Of a DNA stretch of 33,413 nucleotides, positions 9,699-18,128 are shown piece by piece. Origin of the DNA: an uncultured Chloroflexota bacterium (GTDB lineage Bacteria > Chloroflexota > UBA11872 > UBA12225); contig CAILQO010000115.1 of the NCBI GenBank assembly GCA_903836285.1, positions 1-33,413 of the forward strand, given 5' to 3'. The position numbers were made by a program, and so were the translations under genes. Within the stretch, counting starts at the first letter, position 1. Each line of letters begins with the position of its first letter. The notes under the pieces are model-generated. The model saw only the letters and a program-made list of their open reading frames with translations. It made no database searches and was not told where the DNA came from.

Positions 9699-9772
9699 GC
9701 CTGCCAGCCTGACGTCGCGTCGGACCACGTGCCTGCCAGCATGCGGTTCACACGATTCATGCGCCTGCCAGC
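9699..9772. repeat. Three GCCTGCCAGC direct repeats with a 32-bp period
   Basis: Identical 10-mers at 9699-9708, 9731-9740 and 9763-9772, each separated by 22 nt of unrelated sequence. Confidence 0.85.
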
Positions 9773-9960
9773 GGATGGGTCGGACGGTCGGTTACGCACT
9801 TCGGTCCGGAGCGCGACGTTGGCCTTCGACGTCGTGCCTCGGGAACTAGCGGGTGTCCGCGCACGACCGGCTCTGCCGTGCGAAGGACATGCGCCAGTCC
9901 CCACCGAGACGGTGCGAGCGGAGTCGCGCCGGTCCATGTACGGGATAGGGAGATCACCTC

Positions 9961-10812
9961 ATGGCACTGCGGATCAACTACAACCTTGCCGCGTCGGTGG
10001 CGCAGCGGAGCCTTGCGTCAAGCCAAGACACCTACGCGACCAACGCGCAGCGCTTGGCGACCGGCCTTCGCATCAACAAGGCGTCTGATGACGGGGCCGG
10101 GATGGCCGTCTCGGAGCGACTGAAGAACCAAGTCCGTGGCCTCAACCAAGCGGCTCGCAACGCGCAGGACGGCATCAGCCTCATCCAGACCGCCGAGGGT
10201 GCAATGAGCGAGGCGCACAGCCTCCTCGCCCGCATGCGCGAACTTGCCGTGCAGTCTGCGAACGACACGATCAACAACACCGACCGCGCGAACCTGAACA
10301 CCGAGTTCACGAACCTGCTCGCCGAGATCGATCGCATCGCAAACTCCACGCAGTTCAATGGCGTCGCGATCCTCACCGGCGGAAGCACCGCCATGAGCAT
10401 CCAGATTGGCTCGAACACGAACAACACCACGCTGAACGACAACATCTTCACGCTCAACGTCACGCCGGCCGGGAGCTTCTACGCGAGCGTCCTCTCGTCG
10501 TCGGTCAACGCAATGAGCGTCACTGCCCAAGGTGTCGCGAACCTCGCGATCTCCACCCTCGATGCTGCGATCAACGCGGTCAGCACGGCACGGACCAGCA
10601 TTGGGTCCCTGCAGTCTCGCCTCGAGAGTGCCACCCGCACCCTCGGCGTCGCGGCCGAGAACGCCGCCGCCGCGAACAGCCGGATCGCCGACGCCGACAT
10701 CGCGCTGTCCATGAGCGAACTCGTCCGCTCCCAGATCCTGCAGCAGGCCGGTATCTCCGTCCTCGCTCAGGCCAACCAGGCGCCGTCCCTCGTCCTCCAG
10801 CTCCTCAAGTAG
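9961..10812 (+). CDS. fliC: Flagellin (short, D0/D1 domains only)
   Basis: MALRINYNLAASVAQRSLASSQ...RLATGLRINKASDDGAGMAVSERL...LLARMRELAVQSAND...SRIADADIALSMSELVRSQILQQAGISVLAQANQAPSLVLQLLK. Confidence 0.96.
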   Translation: MALRINYNLAASVAQRSLASSQDTYATNAQRLATGLRINKASDDGAGMAVSERLKNQVRGLNQAARNAQDGISLIQTAEGAMSEAHSLLARMRELAVQSANDTINNTDRANLNTEFTNLLAEIDRIANSTQFNGVAILTGGSTAMSIQIGSNTNNTTLNDNIFTLNVTPAGSFYASVLSSSVNAMSVTAQGVANLAISTLDAAINAVSTARTSIGSLQSRLESATRTLGVAAENAAAANSRIADADIALSMSELVRSQILQQAGISVLAQANQAPSLVLQLLK

Positions 10813-10880
10813 CTGGGGGGCATCGCGCTCGCTTCGGGCATCTCGGCCCGATCCGGCGCGGCGCACCCAGAGCCAATCGG

Positions 10881-10907
10881 AAACGCCGGGCATCTGCCCG
10901 GCGTTTT
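10881..10907 (+). terminator. Intrinsic terminator of the first flagellin gene
   Basis: AAACGCCGGGC-atct-GCCCGGCGTTTT: perfect 11-bp stem with a T-run, about 70 nt after the stop. Confidence 0.82.
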
Positions 10908-10938
10908 CGATTCCGCCAAGCCCGTAGGATCGGCGCCG

Positions 10939-12372
10939 TCACGCGTCCGTCGACTGCTCCGCCTCGTTCGCCGTCAGCGCCGCTCCCGCCGTTGGCATTG
11001 GTGCCAGCATCGCCCACCCGAGGCCAAGCCCCACAAGCGCCGCGACGACGCTTGCGCCCAGCACGCCCAGCTTTGCTGCTGCCAAGAGGTGTGCGTCCGT
11101 GAACGCGAGCTGCGCGATAAAGAGCGACATCGTGAACCCGACGCCCGCGACGGTGCCAAGCACCAGCACCTCGGGCGCACCGATGCCCGCAGGCAGGCGG
11201 CCAACGCCAACCTTCGTTGCCAGCGCGCACGCCAAGGCAACGCCAACTGGCTTCCCAACCGCCAGACCTACCGCGATTCCCGCCGCGACCCGCACGGCTG
11301 CCCCCCCAAAATCGCCCGGATCAATCGCCACCCCGGCATTCGCAAGCGCAAACACCGGCATTACGCCGTACGCCACCCACGGATGCAAGGCCTCCACATG
11401 GCGCGCCACCGGCGATCGCACCTCGACCACGGCGTGCATCAGGTCGTGGACTGGTGCCGCCAGATCCTGCGGGGCCGCTGGGAAGCCAAGCGTTCGGAGG
11501 CGATCAAGCACGCGACTCGCCTCGCGGCGCAAGTCAGACGGCCGCAGCCACGCTTGAACCGGGGTCATCAGCCCCACCACCACCCCCGCTACCGTCGGAT
11601 GCACCCCCGCCGCGTAGGTCCCCGCCCATGCCACCGCCGCTGGCGGCACGTACGCCAGCGACGCCCGTACACCCGCGCGCTGCATCACGACGATCGCGCC
11701 CAGCGACGCCAACGCCACGCCGATGCCCGCCCACACGACGCCGCCGGAATAGAAGACGGCGATCACAAGGATCGCGCCAAGGTCGTCAATGACCGCAAGG
11801 GCAAGCAGCAGCACGCGCAACGCCGGCGGCACCCGCGTGCCAAGAATCGAGAGAATGCCGACCGCAAACGCAATGTCGGTCGCCATCGGCACGCCCCATC
11901 CAGAGACGGTCGAGGGTGCCCCCGCGATTGCGACGTAGATCAGCGCAGGCACGACCATCCCGCCCATTGCCGCGATGACGGGCAGGGCGGCGCGACGCCA
12001 CTCCGACAACTCGCCTTCGTGGATCTCGCGCCGGATCTCCAACCCAACGACGAAGAAGAAGACCACCATCAGCACGTCGTTGACGAACCACTGGAGCGAT
12101 CGCTCAAACGTGAACGACCCGACGCGCAGCCCAACCGGCGTGTCCCAGAGGGCAACGTATGCCTCGCGCCACGGTGAGTTCGCCCACACAACGGCGACGA
12201 TGGCGACCGCCACCAGCAGCATGCCGCTGGCCGCCTCGATCTCGAGAAAGCGGTCGAGAGGCCCGCGCGCGCGCCGGGCAAGGGCTTGAAGCGGCCCCCA
12301 AGCCTCCGGGGGAACCCGTCGGCGCACCCGTCGTTGTTCCCGCTTGGTGGTGGACATCGTTCGCGCGTTCAC
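10939..12372 (-). CDS. nhaA: Na+/H+ antiporter NhaA
   Basis: FFFVVGLEIRREIHEGELSEWRRAALPVIAAMGGMVVPALIY, GWGVPMATDIAFAVGIL, LLLALAVIDDLGAILVIAVFYS, GKPVGVALA, VGFTMSLFIAQLAF. Confidence 0.97.
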   Translation of the reverse strand: MNARTMSTTKREQRRVRRRVPPEAWGPLQALARRARGPLDRFLEIEAASGMLLVAVAIVAVVWANSPWREAYVALWDTPVGLRVGSFTFERSLQWFVNDVLMVVFFFVVGLEIRREIHEGELSEWRRAALPVIAAMGGMVVPALIYVAIAGAPSTVSGWGVPMATDIAFAVGILSILGTRVPPALRVLLLALAVIDDLGAILVIAVFYSGGVVWAGIGVALASLGAIVVMQRAGVRASLAYVPPAAVAWAGTYAAGVHPTVAGVVVGLMTPVQAWLRPSDLRREASRVLDRLRTLGFPAAPQDLAAPVHDLMHAVVEVRSPVARHVEALHPWVAYGVMPVFALANAGVAIDPGDFGGAAVRVAAGIAVGLAVGKPVGVALACALATKVGVGRLPAGIGAPEVLVLGTVAGVGFTMSLFIAQLAFTDAHLLAAAKLGVLGASVVAALVGLGLGWAMLAPMPTAGAALTANEAEQSTDA

Positions 12373-12508
12373 CCCGTGACGTGGGGGTTATACGGCCGGG
12401 TGCACCAAACAAGTCGCGCCCCGCCACCGACAAACCGGCGACAGGGCGCGAAGCGTGGCCTCGGTGGCCAGGATGGCAAAACCCGGGAGGACACCCGCCT
12501 GATGCGGG

Positions 12509-13357
12509 CTACTTGAGCAGCTGGAGCGCCATCTGCGGCGCCTGGTTCGCTTGCGCCAGGACCGCCATGGTCGACTGCTGCAGGATTTGGGCGCGCGTCA
12601 TCTCGGACACGGCCTGAGCGATGTCGGCGTCGCGGATGCGGCTGTTCGCCGCACCGGTGTTCTCGGCGGCGACACCGAGGCTGTTGATCGTGCTGGCAAG
12701 CCGGTTCTGCATGGCACCGATCGCCCCGCGCCGGGAGCTGATGTTCTCAATCGCGGTATCGAGCACGCTGATCGCCGCGTTCGAGGTTGACTGCGTCGTG
12801 AGCGACTGCGCCGCCGATAGGTTGGCGATCGAGAGGCCCGCCGTGCTGGCGTCACCGAGCGAGAAGCTCAACTCGTTGGCGAAGTCACCCGTCTCAACGT
12901 TGGCGCCCACGTGGAACTTGAGGCTTGCGCCCCCGGTCCCGTTCAGCAGGGCAATGGTGTTGAACTGCGTCGATGCCGCGATACGGTCAACCTCAGAGAG
13001 GAGCTGGTTCACCTCGTCCTGGATGTGCAGCCGGTCCGCGTTGGTCAGAGTGTCGTTGGCCGACTGCACCGCAAGCTCGCGCATGCGGGAGAGCAGGCTG
13101 TGCGTCTCGTTCAGGGCGCCCTCGGCGGTCTGCAGCAACGAGACGGAATCCTGCGCATTGCGCTGCGCCTGGTTCAGGCCACGCACCTGGTTCCTGAGCT
13201 TTTCGCTCACTGCCAGGCCGGCCGCGTCATCCGCCGCCTTGTTGATCCGCATCCCGCTGGAAAGCTGCTCGATCGCTCGCTGGAAGACCCCTTGGTTGGC
13301 TGCGAGGTTGCGTTGGGCACTCACCGACTCGAAGTTGTAGTTGATGCGTAAAGCCAT
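12509..13357 (-). CDS. fliC: Flagellin (second short paralogue)
   Basis: MALRINYNFESVSAQRNLAANQ...QLSSGMRINKAADDAAGLAVSEKLRNQVRGLNQ...SRIRDADIAQAVSEMTRAQILQQSTMAVLAQANQAPQMALQLLK. ATG at 13357; the ORF extension upstream is not flagellin-like. Confidence 0.96.
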   Translation of the reverse strand: MALRINYNFESVSAQRNLAANQGVFQRAIEQLSSGMRINKAADDAAGLAVSEKLRNQVRGLNQAQRNAQDSVSLLQTAEGALNETHSLLSRMRELAVQSANDTLTNADRLHIQDEVNQLLSEVDRIAASTQFNTIALLNGTGGASLKFHVGANVETGDFANELSFSLGDASTAGLSIANLSAAQSLTTQSTSNAAISVLDTAIENISSRRGAIGAMQNRLASTINSLGVAAENTGAANSRIRDADIAQAVSEMTRAQILQQSTMAVLAQANQAPQMALQLLK

Positions 13358-13891
13358 CGGGGCAGGGATCCTTCCAGGGCTCGGAGGTGGTGATGCAGGG
13401 CCATCCTTGGCGCTCGGCCCAGCTCGCCGGTTGCCACCGGTGAGGCAGTCGCCAAGTTGCGTCGCGAACACCATCGACCCAACCGGTCATGCCTGAAGGG
13501 TGGTCCTCGGTCGGTTCTCGTTCCTTACGTCGCGTTGAGGCCGCGAACCGCCGGCACGTGGCACATCAGGCCTCCGGGGAGGCCGACCGTGGGGCAATCA
13601 GCGCAGGTCCGTCGGGACGCGCCATGCTGGGGCAGCACGCATGGCGTGATCTGGGTTCGGCTGCTTGCGTGCGTGGCGCACACGGGCGCGACCCAACAAC
13701 CGGCCTTCGGTGCCCGATCGTGTGCATGCCGCACAGTGCGCCGCAACGCGGCATCGACGGCGGCGTGGCGACTGCTGGCGCTCCGTTGGCACACGATCGA
13801 CGCGCGGACTGATCCGACCATCGTGGTGGCCGCACGTGTGCAAGCTCCGCAGACCCTCGACGAACAATCGACCACCTTCCGCATCACGACG

Positions 13892-13927
13892 CGAGGCCCC
13901 GGTTCCACATCAGGAACCGGGGCCTCG
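13892..13927 (-). terminator. Long perfect hairpin downstream of the DoxX/MBL gene cluster
   Basis: CGAGGCCCCGGTTCC-N6-GGAACCGGGGCCTCG: 15-bp perfect stem about 85 nt beyond the DoxX stop; no U-tract. Confidence 0.55.
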
Positions 13928-14011
13928 TGGGCGGGGGAGGAGGTGGCGCCCCGCACGCCGTGGGTACCGCGCGACCGGCTGGTGCCCACGCCGTGCCGGG
14001 CGCCGGGGGCG

Positions 14012-14623
14012 CTACGCCGTCCGTACGGCCGGTGCGTCCATGTACTCCTCCGGGTGGACCAACTTGCCACCGTGCCACGGGGTGCCGATGAGCGGGAGGA
14101 TCCAGCGGTCGGCACCGTAGTACCCAGCCACTTTCCACGCCATCATGATCCCGACGGCAAGCACCATCAGCAACGGGTTCGTGCTCGCCGTGCCAGCCAT
14201 CATGAAGTTCCAGTTCATGAAGGCCCCAAAGAAGGCCGCGATGCCAGTGAACGCGCCGAGGATCAGGCCGACACCGATCAGCACCTCACCGACCGCCACC
14301 AGCTTGGCGAACCACGTGTAGGCCTGCGTGTCGAGCAGGAACTGCAGGAAGTCGCGGTACCAGTCGAACGACACCACCGGCTTGGCCGGCGCCGCGGGGA
14401 TCGCCGCCGCCCGCACCCAGAAGCCCTTCAGCGCCTCGCCCGTGCTCATCCACGCCGGGTCCGTCACCTTGTGCTCGCCCGCCACCACCCACTGGTACCC
14501 CACGTACAGCCGAACCGCGAGCCATCCCCACGCGGCGTAGGTGCTGTTGAACAGCCACTGCGTGATGGGTGGGTCCTCCATCATCCCCGGGTTCTTGTCC
14601 AACCGGACCAGCCTGCCTGCCAT
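14012..14623 (-). CDS. DoxX/DoxD-like integral membrane protein
   Basis: ATG at 14623 with upstream AGGAGGA; AWGWLAVRLYVGYQWVVAGEHKV, WFAKLVAVGEVLIGVGLILGAFTGIAAFFGAFMNWNFMMAGTASTNPLLMVLAVGIM. Confidence 0.82.
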   Translation of the reverse strand: MAGRLVRLDKNPGMMEDPPITQWLFNSTYAAWGWLAVRLYVGYQWVVAGEHKVTDPAWMSTGEALKGFWVRAAAIPAAPAKPVVSFDWYRDFLQFLLDTQAYTWFAKLVAVGEVLIGVGLILGAFTGIAAFFGAFMNWNFMMAGTASTNPLLMVLAVGIMMAWKVAGYYGADRWILPLIGTPWHGGKLVHPEEYMDAPAVRTA

Positions 14624-14725
14624 CGTGGCGTTCCTCCTGAGCAGGAGTGTCGGCCATGCCAAGTGGGCGGGCATCGGGGAAAGCACCGATGTTGTGCACG
14701 CCCCTCGGGATCTTCCCCGCAGCAC

Positions 14726-15697
14726 TTACACCACCAGCACGTCCATGTCGTCCGGCACCACTACCTCGCCTTCGAAGTGCGTCGCCGCCTCGTCGCGCAC
14801 CACCTCCGGGCGTTGCCCGGTGGCCGCGTTCAGGTGGTGCAGCGCCAACCGCTTCGGCCGGGCCATGGCCGCAATCCGCCCGGCCATCGCGGCCGTGACG
14901 TGCCCCGTCCCCGGCACGAACACCGGGTGCGCCCCGAGTGCCTCTGCCTCGACCGCCTCGTGGATCAGCAGGTCGGCCCCCGCCGCGAAGCGTCCCATGC
15001 CCGCGTTCGGCCCGGTGTCCCCCGAAATCACGATCCGGCACGCCGACCCATCCGCCCGGCGCGTCTCGATGCGCACCGCCTGCGCCGGGACCGGCGGCGC
15101 CCCGTGCGACACCGCCATCGTCTCGATCGCCGCCACCACGCCCTCGCCCAACGCCTGCCCGGCCCGGGACGCCACGTCGGCCACCACCTCGGCCGTCCCG
15201 TCGTCGCGCAGCTCGATGCGCCACAGGTAGTCGGCCGGGTCGCAGCCGTGCCACTTCGCGCGGCCGGCAAGCCACCACGGGTTCTGCATCCCCGGGAAGA
15301 GCGTGTCGCACATCGCGCGCAGGCCGTCACGCGCGCCGGCGGGCACGCAGACGTGCACCTCGCCGACCGACTTCCCACGCACCGCCGCCATCGCCAACGA
15401 GAAGAGCACAAACGGCAGGCCCGCCGCGTGATCGAGATGTTGGTGCGTCAGGACAATCGCCCGGAGGCGCGTCAGGTCAACCTGCGCGCGCTCAAGGGCG
15501 ATCAGCGTTTCGTTGCCGCCCCCCGTGTCCACGAGCAGGTGCGATCCGTCGGCCAATGTGAGCAGCGTTGTGCCGCAGCGCCGTCGCGGGTCGCCCGTGC
15601 TCCCCGTGCCAACAAAGGTGACGCGCACCTCCCCAAGCACCGTCTGCTCCCATGCGCCCACGCGTTCACTCCCGGAGCGGCCGTTCCCAAGGACCAC
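14726..15697 (-). CDS. MBL-fold metallo-hydrolase, RNase Z/arylsulfatase-like, copy 1 (start uncertain)
   Basis: VRVTFVGTGSTGDPRRRCGTTLL, LTHQHLDHAAGLPF (HxHxDH), VISGDTGPN, LLIHEAVEAEALG, LALHHL. A GTG at 15697 directly abuts the TAG of copy 2. Confidence 0.88.
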   Translation of the reverse strand: MVLGNGRSGSERVGAWEQTVLGEVRVTFVGTGSTGDPRRRCGTTLLTLADGSHLLVDTGGGNETLIALERAQVDLTRLRAIVLTHQHLDHAAGLPFVLFSLAMAAVRGKSVGEVHVCVPAGARDGLRAMCDTLFPGMQNPWWLAGRAKWHGCDPADYLWRIELRDDGTAEVVADVASRAGQALGEGVVAAIETMAVSHGAPPVPAQAVRIETRRADGSACRIVISGDTGPNAGMGRFAAGADLLIHEAVEAEALGAHPVFVPGTGHVTAAMAGRIAAMARPKRLALHHLNAATGQRPEVVRDEAATHFEGEVVVPDDMDVLVV

Positions 15698-16606
15698 CTA
15701 CAGGTCAAGCCAGTCAAGGTCGTTCGGGACGAGTACCTCACCCGCAAAGTGTGCGGCCGCCTCTTCTCGTGCCGGTGACGGGTCAGCGGCCCACGAGACC
15801 CCAAGGTGGTTCAGCGCCAACCGCTTCACCCTTGCTCGCGTGGCCACTCGCCCCGCGGTCGCCGCCGTGGCGTGCCCGATCGTGGCGGCATTGTCGAGGT
15901 CGTGGCCGAGCGACGCTACCGCCGACGCCTCGTGCACGAGGAGATCCGGTTCCGGCCCAACCTTGCCAAGTTCGAGGTTGGGGCCGGTATCCCCCGAGAC
16001 CACGACGCGACGCACGCTGCCATCTGCCATGGCAATGTCGATGCGCACCGCCTGCGCCGGCATCGGTGGCGCGCCGTGCGAGACCGCCATCGTCACGATT
16101 CGGGCGACGACACCTTCCGGCAGGGTTGCGGGTGGGCCATGGTCGATCGCTGGCGGTGTCACTGACGTGCCGTCGTCCAACAGGTCGAGGGCCCAGAGGA
16201 ACTGGCCCGGGTCGCAGCCATGCCACCGTGCGCGATCGCCAAGCCACCACGGGGTGTACAGCCCCGGGAAGAACGTGTCGCACGCCGCGCGCAGTCCCTC
16301 GACCGCCGGACCCGGCACGCACAGCTCGATCGGCCCGACGGCGGCACCGGGTGCCTTGCCGGCAATCGCCGACCAGAACAGCACAAACGGGAGGCCGCTC
16401 GCGTGATCAAAGTGCTGATGCGTGATCACCACGGCACGCAGGCGCGCCCACGGCAACGGTGCATCGCGCATCGCGCTCACGATTTCGCTGCCGCCAGAAA
16501 CGTCGATGAGGATGACATCCCCACCCGGTGTCACGACGGCGGTGCTTGCCGATCGCCGCGACGGGTCACCGGTACTTCCAGTGCCAAGGAACACCACTCT
16601 CGCCAT
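15698..16606 (-). CDS. MBL-fold metallo-hydrolase, copy 2
   Basis: MARVVFLGTGSTGDPSRRSASTAV, ITHQHFDHASGLPFVLF, VVSGDTGPNLELGKVGPEPDLLVHEASAVASLG, LALNHLG. Confidence 0.9.
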   Translation of the reverse strand: MARVVFLGTGSTGDPSRRSASTAVVTPGGDVILIDVSGGSEIVSAMRDAPLPWARLRAVVITHQHFDHASGLPFVLFWSAIAGKAPGAAVGPIELCVPGPAVEGLRAACDTFFPGLYTPWWLGDRARWHGCDPGQFLWALDLLDDGTSVTPPAIDHGPPATLPEGVVARIVTMAVSHGAPPMPAQAVRIDIAMADGSVRRVVVSGDTGPNLELGKVGPEPDLLVHEASAVASLGHDLDNAATIGHATAATAGRVATRARVKRLALNHLGVSWAADPSPAREEAAAHFAGEVLVPNDLDWLDL

Positions 16607-16649
16607 GCCAGGAACCCCACGACCTGCCCGCCCCGTGAGGCGTCACGCG

Positions 16650-17564
16650 CTAGATCTCCACAGACTCCAGGTCGTTCGGCACGTGGATTTCGCCCGCAAA
16701 GTGCATCGCGGCCTCCGTCCGGGCCGCCTCCGGGTTTCCGGACCACGACGACCCAAGGTGGTGCAGCGCCAGCCGCCTGGCCCGTGCCCGGGTCGCCACG
16801 CGCCCTGCCGTCGCCGCCGTCACGTGGCCAATCGTCACGGTCGCATCGGTGTCGTGCCCCAGTGCCTCGACCGACGACGCCTCGTGCACCATCAGGTCAG
16901 GCTCCGGGCCGACCTTGCCGAGGTCGAGGTTTGGGCCCGTATCGCCCGAGAAGACGATGCGCCGCATGGTGCCGTCCGGCATCGCCACATCGAGGCGCAC
17001 CGCCTGCGCCGGAAGGGGCGGCGATCCGTGGGCAACGGCCATCGTCACGATCGTGGCGATCGCGCCCGGGCGTGCCTCCGCCGCGCCGGCCGGCGCCAGG
17101 TCGGTCGCCAGCGCCGCCGTGCCGTCCTCAAGGAGGTCAAGCCCCCAGAGGTAGTGCTGCGGGTCGCACGCATGCCACGTCGCACGATCCCCCAGGCACC
17201 ACGGATTGAAGATGCCGGGGTACATCGTGTCGCAGGAGACCCGAAGCCCATTGACCGCCGCGGCTGGTGCGCAGATCTCGAGGCGCCCGCGTGGCGCGCC
17301 CGGTGCCAGCGACATGAACCGGATGCCGGTGACCATGAATGGCAAGCCGCCGGCGTGGTCGAGGTGCTGGTGGGTCAGGACGATTGCACGCACGCGGCAC
17401 GGGTCAATCCCCAGGGTGCGCAGCCCGAACATCGCCTCCTGGCCCGCCCCCGTGTCAACGACGATGACGTCGCCGTTCGGCAGCGTCACCGCCGTGCTTG
17501 CGCACCGGCGCGTCATGTCCGCGATGCTCCCCGTGCCAAGGAACGTCACGCGCAGCATGTCCAT
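16650..17564 (-). CDS. MBL-fold metallo-hydrolase, copy 3
   Basis: MDMLRVTFLGTGSIADMTRRCASTAV, LTHQHLDHAGGLPFMV, VFSGDTGPNLDLGKVGPEPDLMVHEASSVEALG, LALHHLG. Confidence 0.9.
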   Translation of the reverse strand: MDMLRVTFLGTGSIADMTRRCASTAVTLPNGDVIVVDTGAGQEAMFGLRTLGIDPCRVRAIVLTHQHLDHAGGLPFMVTGIRFMSLAPGAPRGRLEICAPAAAVNGLRVSCDTMYPGIFNPWCLGDRATWHACDPQHYLWGLDLLEDGTAALATDLAPAGAAEARPGAIATIVTMAVAHGSPPLPAQAVRLDVAMPDGTMRRIVFSGDTGPNLDLGKVGPEPDLMVHEASSVEALGHDTDATVTIGHVTAATAGRVATRARARRLALHHLGSSWSGNPEAARTEAAMHFAGEIHVPNDLESVEI

Positions 17565-17642
17565 CGTGCCGGCCCCCCTGAGGCCGCCTGCCAGAAAGCC
17601 ATCTGGCCGTCGGCCCACGAGAGGACCGGCGGCCAGATTCTA

Positions 17643-17996
17643 CGGTGGAGATGGGGGCGAGTCGAACGCCCCGTCCAGAACGGTCTGCCCAGAAGTGCCT
17701 ACGAGCGTAGTCGGTTCGTTAGTTTCGCGCCGTTGACCCGGACCGACAACGTTCCGCGGGCGCTATCCCCTTCGCTGTAGCCGACCCCCCGGGGAGGAAG
17801 ATCGGAGCACCTTGGCATTGTTGCGCCCATTCTCCGCCTACCAAGGCGAGACTCGGATGGACGGCAGCCTTACTTAGGCTGCGAGTGCGTACTGACGTTC
17901 GCCAGGTACTTGTTTGTCCGTTGTTTTACGAGATAGCGACGGACACCTCGGCTCGCCACTCCTGACCTCGCTGCCCTGTCGAAACCCGTCATCCCC
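17643..17996 (-). ncRNA. ssrA: transfer-messenger RNA (tmRNA)
   Basis: 5' end GGGGATGACGGGTTTCGACAGGG; 3' T-arm GGGGCGTTCGACTCGCCCC and acceptor CATCTCC-A pairing 7/7 with GGGGATG; tag frame ends TACGCACTCGCAGCCTAA (YALAA stop) with the stop in the loop of GCAGCCT-aagta-AGGCTGC; next to smpB. Confidence 0.95.
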
Positions 17997-18043
17997 CTGC
18001 GTCGGCGACCCGCCACCTTCAATGGCACGCACCGATCCCCGCT

Positions 18044-18072
18044 AGCATACCGACCTGTGGTCGCTTCCGCAA
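18044..18072 (-). promoter_or_regulatory. Candidate sigma-70-type promoter of ssrA
   Basis: On the minus strand: TTGCGG - 17 bp - TATGCT, about 48 nt upstream of the mature tmRNA 5' end. Confidence 0.6.
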
Positions 18073-18128
18073 GATGCATGTCCATGACCCGAAAGGGATG
18101 GGCAGTGCCCCCCAGAATGCGCGCCGCG

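Noticed and set aside
9699-9772. Possible small CRISPR array
   Set aside because: Repeat is only 10 bp with 22-nt spacers and there are no cas genes; better explained as phased regulatory sites.
13457-15778. 773-aa plus-strand ORF antisense to DoxX and MBL copy 1
   Set aside because: Arg/His/Pro-rich translation with no domain, opposite to well-supported conserved genes; typical of antisense open frames at high GC.
16422-17780. 452-aa plus-strand ORF antisense to MBL copy 3
   Set aside because: No family resemblance; its reverse complement is a clear MBL-fold protein and the ssrA 3' region.
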